Assembly: GCA_028565635.1 (NCBI GenBank)
Contig: JAOXYB010022414.1
Location: forward strand, 4,112 to 16,906
DNA from: Phoronis ovalis
Taxonomy: Eukaryota; Phoronida; Phoronidae
DNA length: 12,795 nt
Direction: 5' to 3'
The position numbers and the translations under genes were made by a program. The notes beneath the pieces were generated by a model. The model was not told the DNA's origin, ran no database searches, and worked only from the letters and a program-made list of their open reading frames with translations. This document shows positions 1-9,920 of this stretch, in pieces; position 1 is the first letter of the stretch, and each line of letters starts with the position of its first letter.

Positions 1-420
1 ATGTTTAGACTGGTTATTGACTTGTTTGTTTCTAAACTATTACTTAGTTCAATGACACCTGGGTCACCTATTCGGTTGTGGCTTATGTTTAGACTGGTTA
101 TTGACTTGTTTGTTTCTAAACTATTACTTAGTTCAATGACACCTGGGTCACCTATTCGGTTATGGCTTATGTCTAGATTGGCTATTGACTTGTTTGTTTC
201 TAAAGTTTTACTTAATTCAATCATACTTGCGTCACCTATATTGTTACAACTTATGTCTAAACTGGTTACTGAATGGATTGTTTTTAGACTTCTAATTAGT
301 ACAATCATACCTGGGTCACCTATCTTGTTATTGCTTATGTCTAATGAAGTTACTGATTGACTTGTTTCAAAGCTTTTACATAGTATAATAAGATCCATGT
401 CTGTCAACCTCATTCCTTTA
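1..420 (-). repeat. Five tandem 84-bp units encoding 28-residue leucine-rich repeats
   Basis: Units start at 1, 85, 169, 253 and 337, and each codes one 28-residue ribonuclease-inhibitor-type LRR with the core SLxISxNxIGDPGxIxLxxSLxTNxSIT. The units at 1-84 and 85-168 differ at a single base (78 versus 162), a synonymous CAC/CAT histidine change, while older units are well diverged. The array continues past the left edge. Confidence 0.93.
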
Positions 421-3122
421 ATATTTAAATGAGACACAGATTGGTGTATACCACCATGTTTAGATACATACTTAGCAGCTATACATCCTAACCGCTGGCA
501 GACTGCACCATGAAACGTTTTATTTGTGTCAAGAAGATTATACAAGGCAATTCCAGTTTTTGATCCAGAATCAGTTTTACATATTTGCAATAATTCAAAA
601 GCAATAGTTTTTTCCCTTATCGTATTAATTAACCGTGCCATGTCTTCATCACTAATACTATTTTTACTCACATCTATAATATCTATAACTTTGTTTTCTG
701 TTACTGATAACAGGTCACTGATAACATTAATAGTTGTTTTACCGCATTCGGTATCTCTTACCTGTATCTTTTTTATTGCTACATTTTCCTTTATTATAGT
801 ACGAAACACTGAAGCCATGTCCTCGTCACCTATTGGATTCTCACTAAAATCTACATTTAGAGCTTTCGTTGCTTTTATTAGATCAACTAATGCCATGGCT
901 GTTTGATGCCAAGAGTCTGTTCTTTCTATATTGACATATGCTTTTGATTTAACCCGTGTTATTGCATTTATAATTAAAGCTATATTAGCATCACCAATTT
1001 TACTGCCACTAACATCTAATTCAGCAATCTTGTTTGTCAGTATTAGATCAACCAATGCCATGGTTGTACTATGTCCTGGGACTGAATCAGAATTAGTAAA
1101 TGAATCTGGAACTTGATCAGAAGGTACTGAATAAAAGGGTGCAAATCGTGTAAAATCATTGAATGTTATCCTTTTTAGTGATACATGATCCTTTAAAGCA
1201 GCAATTACTGACGCTGTATCCATGTCACGGAATTTAAGACATGACACAGACTTAAGATTAAGATATCTAAGTGTTTTATTTGTTTTCAGAAAGTCCACTA
1301 ACGCCACAGCTATTTCATGTTCCCAGTTTTTGCAATTAATACCCATACAAATATTTAAGTGTTTTATTGCTACATTTTCCTTTAAAACACATACAGAAGA
1401 GGCTATATTTTGTCCGTCTTGACCAGTAGTTAAAATGAGTTCTTCAATGTTTGCATTGAGTTTAATAATATTTACCTTCACATTTAAGTTGCTTTTTTGA
1501 AACAACATTTTGCCGGCAACTAAATATAAGCCTTTTAGTTTGTTGTAGTCACTCTTCAACAGAGTGTCTTGAATTGTTAAGGAAACGTTGCCCTCCTCAA
1601 GGTTCTTATAGAAACTGTCCTCATCATGCTCAATGTAGATGTACTGTATACCATCGCATTTTTTTGAACTACAATGTCTTAATAGCACGCACAATGAGTC
1701 GACCTTATGTTTGGGCATCCTATGTGAAACTTGTGTTACTGATTTATTATATACTATTTTATTACCTATGCACTGTAACATACTATCGTCAATATAATTG
1801 TTAGTTTGATGCAGACAATCAAAAAGAAAGTCTTGTATTTCCCAAAGACTTCCTTCATTTGTCATTATTTGTAAATCATTACATGTAGCAATGTGTTCCA
1901 TTGTAACATTTTTACAAATGTTAGAATGCAAATTGCAGATGTAACAAAGGAAATGACTTAATGCTGACTTATCTGTTTTACTACTTAAGATACCACACAG
2001 AAATTTGCAAACTATCTTATCAAACTGCAAAATGCTATCACATACTGGATTCATGTGCTTATAGTATTGCTTACGTTCATCATTGTTCATATTACTTAGT
2101 TCAACCGCTGCGAAGTATTCTTGTACTGTTTTATGCGTGAAAAAAAATGTTTGTCTAGGTCTCATTTTCCTTGATACATTGTAATCAAATACTAAAATAC
2201 CTACACGTGAAATATCATCTTTAAACTGTAAAGTGTTATTAAAAGTATCTGTTGGGATATCTAATACAATCTCTTTTTTAAGCAATCCATCTAAAGCTAT
2301 TCTACCTAAGGCTTGTGTCACATCATGAAACAGCTCTTTTGTTTTATTTTCTAATTCGTCTAATTTGCCTAAGCTTTCCTTATATGTTGATTTACAGTAA
2401 CGTCTGCATAAAGCTGTGACAATTTCAATATACAGATGAGTACACTAGTAAATATGACACTATCCTGCTTGCTATCTTCGAATAAGAATAACATGAATAA
2501 CAACGTAAGAGGAGTAGAGAACAGATCGTTAGGTAATATTCTATAACAATATAAGGTTTTCGCATTGCTTATAAAAATTCCATCCACACCCACATTACTG
2601 GCATACTTTTCTATAAATTCAAACGCTTGATCTGTACTGAATCCATCATTTCTGACGCATTTGTCAAAGGAAGCAGTGAACTCTAATGACTGACCAGGAC
2701 GACTTGTTATTAAAACACAAGCTTTAGGCATGATTTTACGTGTTTCTACTAAACATTTAAGGTCATGATTCGGAGCCTGTAGCTCATCATAGCCATCAAT
2801 AATGATTAATACCTGCTCTTGCTGGTCTGTAAAATACTCCCAAATTGCATTCTCATCAAATCTATGATCTCTTTTAGGAAACAGTTGACCAAATATTTCT
2901 GATTTGATATTATTTTGAATTGCTCTGGCTTCGAGAAATATTACACATTCATAGTCCCTGATTCCCCATTGCTGACCTTCACTTGGGTTTGCCCATTCAA
3001 ACAGGAGCTTCCTACACAGCGTTGATTTGCCTGTCCCTGGGTTGCCCAGAATGAGTATTCTTTTGTCCGTAGACTTAAAGATGTCTTGAAGTGCGATTGT
3101 TTCTTCTTTTTCTTCACGGTTA
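1..3122 (-). CDS. NLR-like protein, exon 4: NACHT ATPase, helical tail and leucine-rich repeats (3' end outside window, one frameshift)
   Basis: This exon encodes the nucleotide-binding and ligand-sensing parts of a cytosolic NLR-like receptor. The first frame (3122 to about 2444) holds Walker A GNPGTGKST (3046-3020), Walker B with acidic tail VLIIIDGYDEL (2812-2780), a sensor-like stretch VLITSRPGQ (2716-2690) and the conserved proline region FSTPLTLLFML. The second frame (2441 to 1, open throughout) starts YIEIVTALCRRYC, then has the winged-helix-type motif FFFTHKTVQEYFAA (about 2147-2106), a helical region, and LRRs from about 1440 to the left edge. A net -1 (or +2) change between 2447 and 2371 joins the two; about 2443 fits best, since one added base gives an ordinary NLR reading across it. 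The exon starts at acceptor TTTAG (3124-3123), and its first base completes the codon left by exon 3. About 1040 codons are visible with no stop at the edge. The family resembles NACHT-LRR genes that are numerous in molluscs and cnidarians. The natural ligand is unknown. Confidence 0.9.
480..1400 (-). repeat. Older, longer-period LRR modules (about 55-60 residues each)
   Basis: Upstream of the tidy 28-residue units, the protein repeats at about twice that length. Modules begin EIAVALVDFLKTNK (about 1315), TTMALVDLILTNK (1067), TAMALVDLIKATK (902), TTINVISDLLSVTE (737) and TGIALYNLLDTNK (557). Most also carry an IGDxx(M/I)A-type half, so each looks like a pair of LRRs duplicated as a unit. Divergence is high, so these duplications are older than those at 1-168. 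Confidence 0.7.
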
Positions 3123-3309
3123 CTAAAGCGAATTAAAATGCACATAATGAAAAAAAACTTTAATTACTTGTTACTGTTAAGGCAACACAATAAAGATATT
3201 CCAAGATTATGTTACATTGCTTTTTTCATTTGTTTATTCTCAAACCTTTCATATGTTCAATGTAACTCTAAAGCAGCATAGTTTATGAGAAATAAATGAA
3301 GGATTATAA

Positions 3310-3945
3310 GGAAAAACAATACAGGCAGACAGATCCCTTCGTGGGTCTAGCTATAGACATACAGTTTTGCGAAAAAGCATAGCCGCCAGTCGGCCATGCC
3401 ATGTCGCGAGTGGTCCAGGTTAAAATATACCTGATCTGTATTTCGTACTGCTGTTACCAGGGCCGTCAGACACTTTTTTCAAAAGTGGTTACGTTTGTAG
3501 TAATGAACTACGTGCCTCGGATCAAGGCTGCCGCAGGCAGGTCGTACGCGGCTAGGCGGCGTGTGGGAAGAGGATCCGAGAGGTGTGTCCCCTTCCCGTA
3601 ATAGGCGTGAGGTGTGACATTTTCAAAATCATTGCTATATCCGGCATTCTTAGGCATGTTGAGCATAAAGTTAACTGTCAAAATTGTCAAAGGTTTTACA
3701 ATAAATGTTCCATGCGACAAAGTTAACGCCAGCACATGTTGGCTGACATTTTTGGGAGATTTTTTTTTTGGTTGAATGATAGGTGATGATTGCGGATCGA
3801 TACGTGCTTTCTATGTGGTTCTCGGCTTAGGTAGAGAGTGGATGTGGGAAGGAGATAATTCTTATCTTCCTTGGCAAGGGAAGCTTGAGGGGCCCCCTTT
3901 CAGGAAATGTATGGATTTTTACATGCATTTTCCTGATCTCTGATA
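3310..3945. repeat. GC-richer palindrome-bearing island, possible decayed transposon
   Basis: The island is visibly richer in GC and CpG than the flanking intron. It contains several hairpins: CTGCCGCAGGCAG (3529-3541), GGAGATAATTCTTATCTTCC (3851-3870), CTTCCTTGGCAAGGGAAG (3865-3882) and an imperfect 37-bp stem-loop from TCAGGAAA to TTTCCTGA (3900-3936). Short open frames on both strands overlap here and none matches a family I know. I found no convincing terminal repeats or target duplication, so the element type and edges are uncertain. Confidence 0.4.
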
Positions 3946-4959
3946 CCCTTTTTAGACATAATTTTAATAATGATTTGATTTAAACAATGTAAATTTTATA
4001 AACAATAAACACATTTTGATTTGGGATTTGTTCTCAAACTTGTCTTCGGTCTTTTTAATAGAACAGAGATATAAACAAAAAATGACAATAAGAAACTGTT
4101 CATTTATTGCAAGACACGTGATAACAAGAATTCCTGGCCTTGTTTCACAAAACCCAAGATCATGTTCCGACAATGTAAATGCGCGATTGATATTATCAGA
4201 GACGTATAGGCGATTATCCTGATGAAGTGCATTTACGATTTCAGAAAATATGAGTTACGTATACATGTAAAGTACAAAGTGGAACAAGTCCCGACAATGT
4301 AGATTCACAGTTCAGAACATCTCCGGAACGTGTTAATCATGAACGGGTCGACGAAGTAAATGTTCGATGGAATTAATGTAGAGCGAGATGTACAAACGAA
4401 CAGACAAATAATTTTTAAATGTGATTACATTTCGTTTGTCAGATTTTTATGAATTAGACAGGCGGATATAGAGAACAATCACGAAAGAAATCGGGCGCAT
4501 CCGTACAAAATACAAGTAATACATTTATTGTTGCTATTGCTATTCGCACAAAAGAGGAGAAGACGCTTGGTAAAAATGAATGATTCTTTCAAGAAAATGT
4601 GTAGCCACAGTTTGGCACAGTTTTGCACTTGTTACTGCAATGAAATGATGAGATTTGGCATGGCAAATATTATTTTATACAGCTAACAATTCGATTATTA
4701 GGCGTAACAGTGTTTCTGTCACTTCAAAAGGTGGCACCCAACGCACTCTCCCACCTGATAGTCCTGGTTACCTTGTGCAGATATACGAAGCTGATCACAT
4801 AAACTGAATCGGTTGCAGTAAAACAAAGACATTACATGTTTAAAGCGCTGTAATTGGTATAGTATCTTTGAAAATAATGTGACCGTCAATCATCCCGCCT
4901 TCTATGGTCCTCATTAAGATACCTTTAAATCGTACAAGCAATTCGTCAACACTGATCAG

Positions 4960-5770
4960 TATGTTTACCTTCATTTTTAACTAATTAAAACGATCTCTCC
5001 ATTTACCAATGTGTTTAAGATATGGGAAAAAAAACAGTTTCCTTGTAGTCAAAGTGTGTAAAATTTTCGGATTGACCATTTGCTCCTGGTTTAAGGTCAT
5101 TCTAAAATACCACCTACTTATAACTCCTGTCCACCTATGGCCTTCTTTAGAACATATTTGAATTGTCCAGTCACCGGAAAACATTTGACTGGTAGTCGGT
5201 CATATTGCAAGCGTTTTAGATACAAATCAAATCTAACCTGCATTTTGACGTACGTTTATGCTGTACCAAATATGAAAATGATCTGATAAAAGCTGAAGCT
5301 GTTATATATCACAGTACAATCTCAGGAACAAGTATGTCCATCAGGCAGCCATAACCCAAGTCACAACTAAACATGTCCTGTATTCTGGCCAATATTTACC
5401 TTGCAAGAACTGGCCTGGACAAAAACAGTTTTGACGACTGAATAAAATCCCGAAATGTTCAGCTAAGTGGTTGACCCAATGTTCAAAGTCATGAAGAATA
5501 AAAATTACTCTATACCCTTTCAGTTAGCCTTCTTAAAACCACTTTCGAATCTTTGAGATTTTAGAATACCTTGAACAATTGTCTTGTGAACAGTCATAGC
5601 CACCTGTCGGCCAATTAAATTATTGGAAGGACCCCACACAAAGTTACGCTTCATCTATATTTTGACCTATCTTAACCCTGTACCGAATCTGAAGTTTGCC
5701 TGATAAAGATTAAAGTAGTTATTACGAGGCATATGAAGTGTTGGTGAAGACACTGACCACGACAGCAACA
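4960..5770. repeat. Decayed tandem duplication, period about 0.4 kb
   Basis: Two blocks can be aligned by ordered anchors: AAACAGTTT, a GATTGACC-like stretch, GCCTTCTT followed by a similar tail (about 5140 and 5527), and TTTTGAC...CTGTACC.AAT.TGAA...CTGATAAA (about 5245-5300 and 5660-5710). Spacing is about 390-430 bp. The copies are strongly diverged with indels. It may be part of an old interspersed repeat. Confidence 0.45.
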
Positions 5771-6144
5771 ACCACAGTATTTGAATGTATGCCCATGTAC
5801 TGTATATCATGTGCATAATATAACGTTTCTGAAAACAGAAAGGTCATAATGTCTTAGGTACTAAATATCAAACAATCTGAACCGTCTAAACTCAACTTTT
5901 ATCTAAGAATGTATTTATAATACCTCAGAAATTCAAATAAGCAGTTTCAAATATATCTACAAGTCTCTTTAATTCCCTGGGCATATATTTTTTTGAGACA
6001 ACAACGCGCTTCAGTAGCTTAGAACATAGTCTATAGATGCTTATTTTGACTACAGCCGTCATAATTCAGTTTCAAGCATAAAGACACAGGTACTTTTAGT
6101 TAAGAATAGCGTAGGCCTAATTAGCTTTTGCAGTACGGACTTAC

Positions 6145-6289
6145 TTGTCTTTTGTTAACAACGTCAAAGTTGTATAGGTATCCTTAATTGAAAATTCAAA
6201 ACCTGGATACCAGTTAAGTGGTCGTAAATTGCGAAATGCTTTCGTAGTGTATAAATCTAGCAGCTCCTTTTTTATAAGGTCACCAACTA
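6145..6289 (-). CDS. NLR-like protein, exon 3: linker between HEPN/coiled coil and NACHT
   Basis: This 145-nt exon is too short to stand out as an ORF. It lies between acceptor TACTTTTGCAG (ending 6290) and donor ACAA|GTAAGT (intron starts 6144). It encodes 47 full codons, beginning VGDLIKKELLDLY, with NWYPGFEF in the middle and ending TLLTKD. Phases fit on both sides. Exon 2 ends with one spare base (g), which with the first two bases here makes GTA. This exon ends with two spare bases (aa), which with the first base of exon 4 make AAT, giving TKD-N-NREEKEE. From my memory of the family, a short 'LYxxxxxxLxPLxWxPxFEF' linker before the NACHT is usual in such proteins. Without this exon, exons 2 and 4 do not join in frame through the well-formed splice sites. 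Confidence 0.86.
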
Positions 6290-7343
6290 CTGCAAAAGTA
6301 AACAAGATTGCCAATGTTATTAATGAGACAATCGTTTATATAGCATTGTCTGAATCTCGAAATTCCGCAAATCTAAAATTTAAACTTCAACAATGGCGAG
6401 TTCAACATGTTCAGGCAACATTTTATTTTTGAAATAAAATTTAGAAACACATTTTTCCAAACATCATCTACTCGATTTTAAGATGTTAAAATAATCAACA
6501 ATATTTGTTATTTAAGGAGTTATTTACAAAAATCATATTATTTTTATTGGAACAAGAGTGAATCGAACATTTATGTTTGTAATATCTAAATTAATTTTAC
6601 AGAGATGCTTACTAAGTAATTCATTTTCTCAGAAATAGTTAAAGCAAGTGTACGCGTACAACATACAGCTGGGACTATTCCATGATCTCCATGATCTCCA
6701 TGATATCCTGTTAGTTGATAAAATGTTATGATTCATATTTTACAAAATATAATAGTATATTTGCAACTGGACATAACCTGTAAGGTTTTAGAACTTTTTT
6801 TATTATATTTTAAATGTTAATTTCGGATTGTGTTTTTTCAAAATTATACATATGCTGATTTTTTCAAAATAAATGGCATTGTCCGGTCCTTTTCCGCGAG
6901 GTTTGGAACGATCTGTCTAAATGTTTTTTTTCAAAATCTACTTCCGCCATTTTTTCTGGCTTGTCGTGAAAAACATTTAAACCCTAGCATAAACATTATA
7001 AAAATCGGTTGATTTTTAAGAAAGACCACCCGAATATACATGCATTAATTATAGCCCCGAGCCTCTATTTGGAGGAACATTTAACAATGACTTATTTTTT
7101 CCTGATCAGTTTCGCTAGATGCATAAGTGTACCAAAAATTAAGTATGTACGTTAAGCCGTTATGCCCACACGTTAATTAATTAATAAAATATATCATTAT
7201 CTTAAAGAGAAATTGTAACAATTTTGAGCTGCCCATGGTGCTTCCTGTTTGGTTTTCATTCCTACAAAACAGTATACAGCTAGCACTCGTACTACATGTA
7301 ATAAAGAAATATTTTTAATAGGAGTTCCATAATCTTACCTTAC
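6290..7343 (-). other. Intron 2 of the NLR-like gene (1.05 kb)
   Basis: The intron runs from donor ACAG|GTAAGG (a second overlapping GTAAGA lies 5 bases on) to acceptor TTTTGCAG at 6290. Choosing the first donor gives the phase that exon 3 needs. The intron is AT-rich and holds a 9-bp triplet repeat at 6681-6707. I see no other feature in it. Confidence 0.8.
6681..6707. repeat. Three tandem copies of a 9-bp unit
   Basis: CATGATCTC occurs twice, then CATGATATC, back to back inside intron 2. It looks like a minor slippage repeat. Confidence 0.8.
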
Positions 7344-8217
7344 CTGTACTAGAATTTATTTTTAAGCTGGTTTCTCTGTTATTTTCATTACTACTGATGA
7401 TTTGCTGGTGTCCACTAAGTATTATGTTGTGCTGTTCAAGTTGTTTAGTGGAAGCTTGTTCTATACTTGCACCTAAAGCTTCTAGTCCAGATATCATCTG
7501 ATTCTGTACAAAATCCCTGACGTTCTTCTTCATCAAGCACTTTCTTTAGTGCGCTTTCAACACGTTCCAGCTGACTGGTAACCTCTTGCTCATGCTTTTG
7601 CCACGACTCTAGCTGTGTTGTCAGATCTTTACATTTATCTTCCATTGCTGGATCAATACTTCTAGTTTTTAAATCATTCAACTCTCCTTGGAGTTTACTT
7701 TTTATACTACCATCACCAATATAATGTGTTATGCGAAGTAAAGCACCTTCAATCGTAGTCCAGATATCAGCAAACGTTACTTGATCCATTGTTGGACTAT
7801 TTGCATGGGCTATTACATTATTTCTGTAGAACTTTATGCGAACAAGATCAGCTTCAATAGACTCATCTGCGTCTGGAGGTAAAGAATCCCAGCCTGTTGC
7901 AGGACAGTTAAAATTACAAAGATTTCGAATGAGACAGAACAACAAAGTTATATCAATTTTTTTAGAATTAGGTTGTCCACTAGGTGGATATAGCTTGTCC
8001 CATTGAAGCTGATTGAGTACCTTTCTTCTGCCTTTTGGTGGTTTGTACAAGTCCAAAATAGCTTGTCGGTGATGCTGTAAATCAGCAACTAATTGTTGTG
8101 GAGGAAATTTGTCATCAAAAACCATTCGTAGCACGTTCACACCAGCTTCACCTAGCAAGTGAACAATCTTACAGAACTTTGAATCTATTTGCAAACAGCT
8201 TGCTATCATGTAGATAT
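7344..8217 (-). CDS. NLR-like protein, exon 2: start codon, DZIP3-like HEPN domain and coiled coil (one frameshift)
   Basis: This exon encodes the predicted effector end of the receptor. The exon starts after a strong acceptor, TTTTCTTCTGTTTATAG (ending 8218). The likely start ATG is at 8209; its Kozak context is weak. An open extension upstream to 8239 runs through the polypyrimidine tract and is intronic. Residues about 10-165 match the HEPN domain of DZIP3-like proteins, with landmarks GRRKVLNQLQWDKLYPP, DITLLFCLIRNLC, PATGWDSLPP and FYRNNVIAHANS. The last contains the R-x5-H motif (R129 at 7825-7823, H135 at 7807-7805) typical of HEPN ribonucleases. Residues about 170-285 are charged and heptad-like, a probable coiled coil. 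The frame changes between 7548 and 7445, best near 7530 in a GAA run (net +1 or -2). Frame one ends KKVLDEEE, and the second frame continues KNVRDFVQNQMISGLEALG to donor ACAG|GTAAGG. Taken literally, translation stops at 7445 after 254 residues. DZIP3 kinship does not imply an E3 ligase: no RING is visible. Confidence 0.88.
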
Positions 8218-8913
8218 CTATAAACAGAAGAAAACACATATATTATTCTGTGCAAGTTAACTTTTCATCATTTTGAAAGTAAATTTAATTATATATAAAT
8301 TTATTTTGAAGACTTTGCATATGCACTACTATATATACGCTTCCTACACGAGCTACAAAGGCGTCGAACATATATGGAATTATACTGTGTAAATCATAAA
8401 TATACAACCAGCCAAGGCATGAAGGTCAGGCAGTGAACATACCACTGCACCAGGCTCACAAATAATCATATGTCAAATATTTATAGTTTTACACATGAAA
8501 ACTTCTCCAAACTCTTCGTTACCATACAATCGAATTGAAAAATTAGCTATGTATTTATACCAATTTGATGCGGTAATGTTTTATGAAACAGTTAGCGACA
8601 TAGTACAATTAGCAATACAGTATAGGTTCTTACATGTTCCTACTACTGTTCTGCTCTAATATGTAGGTATTAATTTGCATGGATGCATGAAAACCAAAAC
8701 ACCTTGCAAAAGGTGGAATATAAAAACTCGATGGTACCTTTACCTTTACATTTATTTAATTTCAAACTGAACATGAATCAACACCGTGAAATCCCTATTC
8801 CTGGTTAATGTAACTATTCAGACTGCGACCTGTTGGTAAATAAATATTGAAATATTTTGTTCTGGTCAGAAATTTAATTGATAGTAATTAAAGGTAGTTA
8901 CAACCGTGCCCTC

Positions 8914-9017
8914 TATATAACGGGAAGTCCGAGGTACTACTGAGGTCTAATTTAAAGGTGTTTATTTACTGTTCACGAATATTTTTCGACACCGGATCCT
9001 TGGAGGCCGCCATGTTT
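8914..9017 (+). promoter_or_regulatory. Possible plus-strand promoter patch (TATA and YY1-like motifs)
   Basis: TATATAA (8914-8920) is followed about 90 bases on by GGCCGCCATGTTT (9005-9017), a good YY1-type element and also a Kozak-like ATG opening a frame of only 24 codons. The patch is GC-richer than its flanks. No downstream gene is visible, so it may be a fossil element or a non-coding transcript start. Confidence 0.2.
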
Positions 9018-9626
9018 GTTATTGTGCCGACACAGGCAGTTACAAAAGGCGTAATATTTAGTTTTTACATTTTCCAAGGAAAATAAAAAGTTATAGCATA
9101 ACAAACTTATGTAATTTTATTAAACATTCTTTGGACATAGTGTTTTTAATTTTATAACTTCCCAAATGCTGTTAAATATTTAGAAACAACTAAATTCAGG
9201 AAGAAGATTGTATTACCTGTGTCCGAATATCCTTAATGTTGCAAAAGGGTGTAATAAAGTTCAAAGTTATGTAATTAAATAAATATTGGTGATTTAGACC
9301 TGTATTTGATAGATATTGAAAGAATAACTTAAGGACAAATTATTTCCGTGGCAAGATAAATGGAAGAAAATTAATTTTTCAAACGCATTTAACAACAGAA
9401 ATCTCGCGCATTGACCAAAACAGTTTGGGTCTAAATTAAAAATAAGAAGGTCATTTTTTATGTGTAAAATTACAGCATTAAAACTAGATTTGTTGCTACA
9501 TAGGTTGGTACAATAATTTATTTTCAACTGTCTCTTGAAGTTAATAAAATTAGTTATAACTAAATACATTGTCAACCAAAGTGTTACATCTCGCGCTATT
9601 TATGTCACGGAAATTGTGAACTGGGT

Positions 9627-9756
9627 GATATATATATACGGAGAGAGGGAGAGAGAATGGATGAAAGACATATACAATTATATGTATGTGGGTGTGTGTG
9701 TGTGTGTGTGTGTCGGTGTGTCGGTCTGTCTGTCTGTATGTCTGTCTCTATCTTAG
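9627..9756. repeat. Compound microsatellite: (AT)n, (GA)n, (GT)n, (TCTG)n
   Basis: An (AT) run at 9628-9638 is followed by a GA-rich run (9641-9656), a (GT) run of about 11 units (9692-9713) and an imperfect TCTG tetranucleotide run (about 9722-9752). The block lies in the putative first intron and its length is likely polymorphic. Confidence 0.93.
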
Positions 9757-9920
9757 GTAAGTTTTTTTATTATAAAATCTGTTTTAATATGTTTTATAAT
9801 AATTTAAAATAACATAATAATACATAAAAGATAGGCTTCATTATTTTCATTTTATGTACTATACGACCCAGAGATGTGCTTAACGATGCTTGTACATTGT
9901 AGACCGAACTGGTGTTCGTA

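Larger units (their letters stand above)
3123..6144 (-). other. Intron 3 of the NLR-like gene (3.0 kb)
   Basis: The intron runs from donor GTAAGT at 6144 to the acceptor TTTAG ending at 3123. It contains no credible exon on either strand. Its main contents are a GC-richer palindrome-bearing island near 3310-3945, a short decayed repeat (CCGACAATGTARAT at 4167 and 4291), and a decayed 0.4-kb tandem duplication at about 4960-5770. The remainder is plain AT-rich sequence. Confidence 0.8.

Noticed and set aside
1-420. CRISPR-like or satellite reading of the 84-bp repeats
   Set aside because: There are no spacers. The period is exactly 28 codons and each unit encodes an LRR within an open frame.
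1-1804. A series of plus-strand open frames over this stretch
   Set aside because: They are antisense shadows of the LRR exon. The minus strand gives a continuous frame with a clear LRR consensus, while the plus-strand products are low-complexity and broken.
3401-3735. Overlapping short open frames on both strands
   Set aside because: They lie in the palindrome-bearing island and overlap each other. Neither shows domain features.
4981-5184. Minus-strand 67-codon open frame in intron 3, with a possible donor near 4965
   Set aside because: It falls in the decayed tandem duplication, the other copy does not keep the frame, and the exon 3 to exon 4 phase match needs no exon here.
7473-7540. A 68-bp mini-intron that would remove the exon 2 frame change
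   Set aside because: The donor is poor, and the joined frame hits a TAG within four codons.
8210-8239. Upstream ATG at 8239 as the start of the HEPN protein
   Set aside because: These codons are the polypyrimidine tract of a strong splice acceptor ending at 8218, so they should be intronic.
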